DNA of 39,159 bases from Flavipsychrobacter sp. (GTDB taxonomy: Bacteria; Bacteroidota; Bacteroidia; Chitinophagales; Chitinophagaceae), in contig JAEUVZ010000067.1 in NCBI GenBank assembly GCA_016786665.1, forward strand, positions 1 through 39,159, given 5' to 3'. A model generated the notes under the pieces. It saw nothing but the letters and a program-made list of their open reading frames with translations, had not been told where the DNA came from and did not search any database. Shown here piece after piece: positions 37,296 through 39,159 of this stretch. How positions within the stretch are numbered: the stretch's first letter is position 1; each line of letters opens with the position of its first letter. A program made the position numbers and the translations under genes.

Positions 37296-38009
37296 ATGAT
37301 CAACAAAAATACACTCGCTGCCGTCGCCTTTTCCAGCATGGCATTTTTCTCTTGTACCACCAGCAATAACAACAACAATGGCGGTCCCGGCCTGATGAAA
37401 GTAAATGGTGTTCATGACATACAAGTGAGCATGGACTATTCCGACTCCATGGAGCTGTATGTAGACGGGATGGAAGAGAACGTGAGCCTGGCATTTACCG
37501 GCCTTCCTGATGGCGTACAGTCTACAATTAGCCCTTCATCGGGCGTACCGGAGTTTTCCTCTTTCGCCCGCTTTAACAGCCTTTCGGCCATACCGGGCAC
37601 TTACGATTGCCAACTGGTATGCCAGGGCAGCAAAAGCGGTAAAAAGACCTATAACTTTCAGACCGTAGTAAAAGGCGCTGCTATCTGCGGCCTGCTTACT
37701 GCTTATAATGCTACCTCTAACTGTAATGCGAACTATGTAGAGAATATCACCGGCATCGTACCTACGGTAGAAACGGCGATTAACGACATTCGCTTCCAGA
37801 ACTTTGGAGGGCGGGGCTTTGCGGTAACGGCAAAAGCAAACTGTAATAACCGTACTATACTGGTTCCCCTGCAATCTATCAATGGCAGCACTTCCATTAG
37901 CGGGGAGGGTACCTTTACAAGCACTGGTTCTATACAAATCAACTACGTAATTACTGTAAACGGAAGCTCTACCAGCTGCTGGTTCACGCTGCAGCGTTAT
38001 AACCTCTAA
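37296..38009 (+). CDS. Lipoprotein, member 3 of a three-gene paralogous family
   Basis: 237 aa from the ATG at 37296. The frame is open from 37230, but the signal MINKNTLAAVAFSSMAFFSC (Cys20) fixes the start and gives the same length as member 2. An Asn-rich linker (SNNNNNGG) follows the lipobox. Conserved: VNGVHDIQVSMD, ENVSLAFTGLPDGV, AIPGTYDCQLVCQG, CGLLTAYNATSNC, FQNFGGRGFAVTAKANC, SGEGTFTSTGSI, SSTSCWFTLQRYNL. It is closer to member 1 than to member 2 (shared GGRGFAV and the RYNL/RFNL end). A possible -7 box TATTTTTC is at 37254-37261. Function unknown. Confidence 0.75.
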   Translation: MINKNTLAAVAFSSMAFFSCTTSNNNNNGGPGLMKVNGVHDIQVSMDYSDSMELYVDGMEENVSLAFTGLPDGVQSTISPSSGVPEFSSFARFNSLSAIPGTYDCQLVCQGSKSGKKTYNFQTVVKGAAICGLLTAYNATSNCNANYVENITGIVPTVETAINDIRFQNFGGRGFAVTAKANCNNRTILVPLQSINGSTSISGEGTFTSTGSIQINYVITVNGSSTSCWFTLQRYNL

Positions 38010-38028
38010 TTGATTGATTATCTCCATA

Positions 38029-38064
38029 AAAAGAGCGGGTACATGTTGTTGTACCCGCTCTTTT
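38029..38064. terminator. Bidirectional terminator between lipoprotein 3 and the TPR gene
   Basis: 14-bp perfect stem AAAAGAGCGGGTAC/GTACCCGCTCTTTT (38029-38042 and 38051-38064) with an 8-nt loop, between convergent genes. Confidence 0.92.
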
Positions 38065-38082
38065 CATTTTTGCTAACTATCG

Positions 38083-39108
38083 CTACTTCTTAGCATAATT
38101 CGCCTCGTACCAGCTATTCAGCTTGTCAATTTTCGATTTGTTATCGCGCACCCAATTCTGAACATTGTTATTGCTCTTGGTGCTGAGCGCCTGGTAGCAG
38201 AACGCATCTACGTTATCGTTTTTCTGCATGTCGTCGAAAAAGGGAACATAAAACGACCACCAGATATCCTTTTTGTCTCCCTTATTGTTTTCTACCAGTG
38301 TGTTGAAAAGCATTTTCGTGCTTTCGCAGAATACCTGCTGCTCCGATTTGGACTTATTCTTTTCATCGTACTTGTTGGCCTGCGACAGCGAAATAATCAC
38401 ATCCGCGGTACCAAACTCGTCTTTCTCGTTATTGGGTATCTGTACGTTTATTTTATCGCCTTCCTTGGTGATGCCCAGGTTTACCGCCTGATCCATCATT
38501 GCCAGGGCTGATGAAGAGCGCGGAGTATTGGGTTCCAGCATCAGGAAATAATAAAGCGCCAACATGGCCTGTACCCGCTTGTTCTGATAATACATTGTCT
38601 GTCCCAGTACGAGATGGCTGCCTGCAAAGTCGGGCTTCAGCAACACCGCCTTCTTGGCTGACGCCTCGGCTTGTGCGTACTGCGAACCATTCAACTGCGT
38701 GAAGGCCAGGTTGTAATACAGGTAGAAGTCTTCGGGGTACTTGTTGATACCGTCTTTGAATGTGAGTACCGCCTGGTCGTAGTCACCCTTCAGGCCCTGT
38801 GCGGAGCCCTTGGTGGCAAACGCCTGGTTGGCCAGCTTTGAATTGGCAGTAATTACCTTATCGGCAAATGTAATGGCCTCGCTGTAATTCTTTAACGAGA
38901 GTTGTACCAAAGCCATTTCATTGTTGAGCGCATCGTTATTCTTGTCTTTGGAAAGTGCCTTTTTGTAAACAGATGCCGCTTCGGAATATTTGCCGCCAGA
39001 AGAAAGCTTCCTACCTTCCTCGAGGGTTTTTGCTAACTGTGCATCCTGCGCAAAAACACTAACCGACAACCATAGCACCGCACCAAATGTGGCAAACACT
39101 TTTTTCAT
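38083..39108 (-). CDS. Secreted TPR-repeat protein
   Basis: 341 aa from an ATG. Signal peptide MKKVFATFGAVLWLSVSVFAQ. About five to six tetratricopeptide units follow from residue 25 to about 210, e.g. GGKYSEAASVYKKALSKDKNNDAL, LKNYSEAITFADKVI, GDYDQAVLTFKDGINKYPEDF, GSQYAQAEASAKKAVLLKPDF. A Lys/Asn-rich helical C-terminus (DEKNKSKSEQQVFCEST, NWVRDNKSKIDKLNSWYEANY) has no repeat pattern. Periplasmic protein-protein scaffold by analogy with other TPR proteins. No partner can be inferred. It ends at the shared bidirectional terminator; its promoter lies in the last 50 bp of the window. Confidence 0.85.
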   Translation of the reverse strand: MKKVFATFGAVLWLSVSVFAQDAQLAKTLEEGRKLSSGGKYSEAASVYKKALSKDKNNDALNNEMALVQLSLKNYSEAITFADKVITANSKLANQAFATKGSAQGLKGDYDQAVLTFKDGINKYPEDFYLYYNLAFTQLNGSQYAQAEASAKKAVLLKPDFAGSHLVLGQTMYYQNKRVQAMLALYYFLMLEPNTPRSSSALAMMDQAVNLGITKEGDKINVQIPNNEKDEFGTADVIISLSQANKYDEKNKSKSEQQVFCESTKMLFNTLVENNKGDKKDIWWSFYVPFFDDMQKNDNVDAFCYQALSTKSNNNVQNWVRDNKSKIDKLNSWYEANYAKK

Positions 39109-39159
39109 AAATAATCCGGATAAGAGTATAAAAATAGCACGTTTATTGGGTTTTTGAAC

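Overview
The window looks like an ordinary chromosomal stretch of a Bacteroidota bacterium, most likely Chitinophagales/Chitinophagaceae. The evidence is a 2195-residue secreted protein ending in a type IX secretion (T9SS) type A sorting domain, many SPII lipoproteins, a DUF4919 protein, serC beside a DUF1015 gene, and promoters of the Bacteroidota type (TTTG/TTG, about 19-21 nt, TAnnTTTG) rather than sigma70 promoters. I saw no rRNA, tRNA, CRISPR array or transposase.

Layout. 1-5820 (mostly minus): the 5' part of an outer-membrane beta-sandwich/barrel protein cut by the window edge, a lipocalin-like lipoprotein, a threonine aldolase, two tandem paralogous Cys-containing secreted proteins, and a GT4 glycosyltransferase. 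5879-9366: a polysaccharide flippase (plus), then a YihY/BrkB membrane protein and an aldo/keto reductase (minus). 9601-12543: an operon DUF502 - serC - DUF1015 (minus), with serC starting at TTG inside the DUF502 stop codon. 12638-14925: two tandem PagL-like outer-membrane proteins (plus). 14920-20004: arabinose-5-phosphate isomerase kdsD, an orphan lutB, a lipoprotein, and a RidA/aldehyde dehydrogenase pair that looks like the lower kynurenine (2-aminomuconate) route.

20100-22660 is a visibly AT-rich island with three tightly packed minus-strand genes. The first is a 524-aa protein with a degenerate caspase-like domain, an EAD11-like adaptor and an intact CHAT protease. The second is a 200-aa membrane protein. 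The third is a 50-aa protein whose Pro-rich, KGKxN-ending tail resembles the tail of the membrane protein. This is the best candidate in the window for an undescribed system, probably an immune or abortive-infection module in which the protease is coupled to a membrane effector.

22660-26508 has accessory character: an 870-bp gene-free stretch with helically phased ATTTGACTTTT repeats, a lipoprotein, a 51-aa basic protein, a DUF4406 gene, a free-standing DnaA domain IV protein, and a LexA/CI-like repressor. Two mirror-image promoters face each other between the last two genes. 26538-28091 holds a GNAT acetyltransferase, the DUF4919 protein and a small winged-helix protein.

28258-39108: the giant T9SS protein with an internal 1.67-kb tandem duplication, then three consecutive paralogous lipoproteins, each with its own terminator or promoter, and a TPR protein. 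Strong intrinsic terminators separate most of these units.
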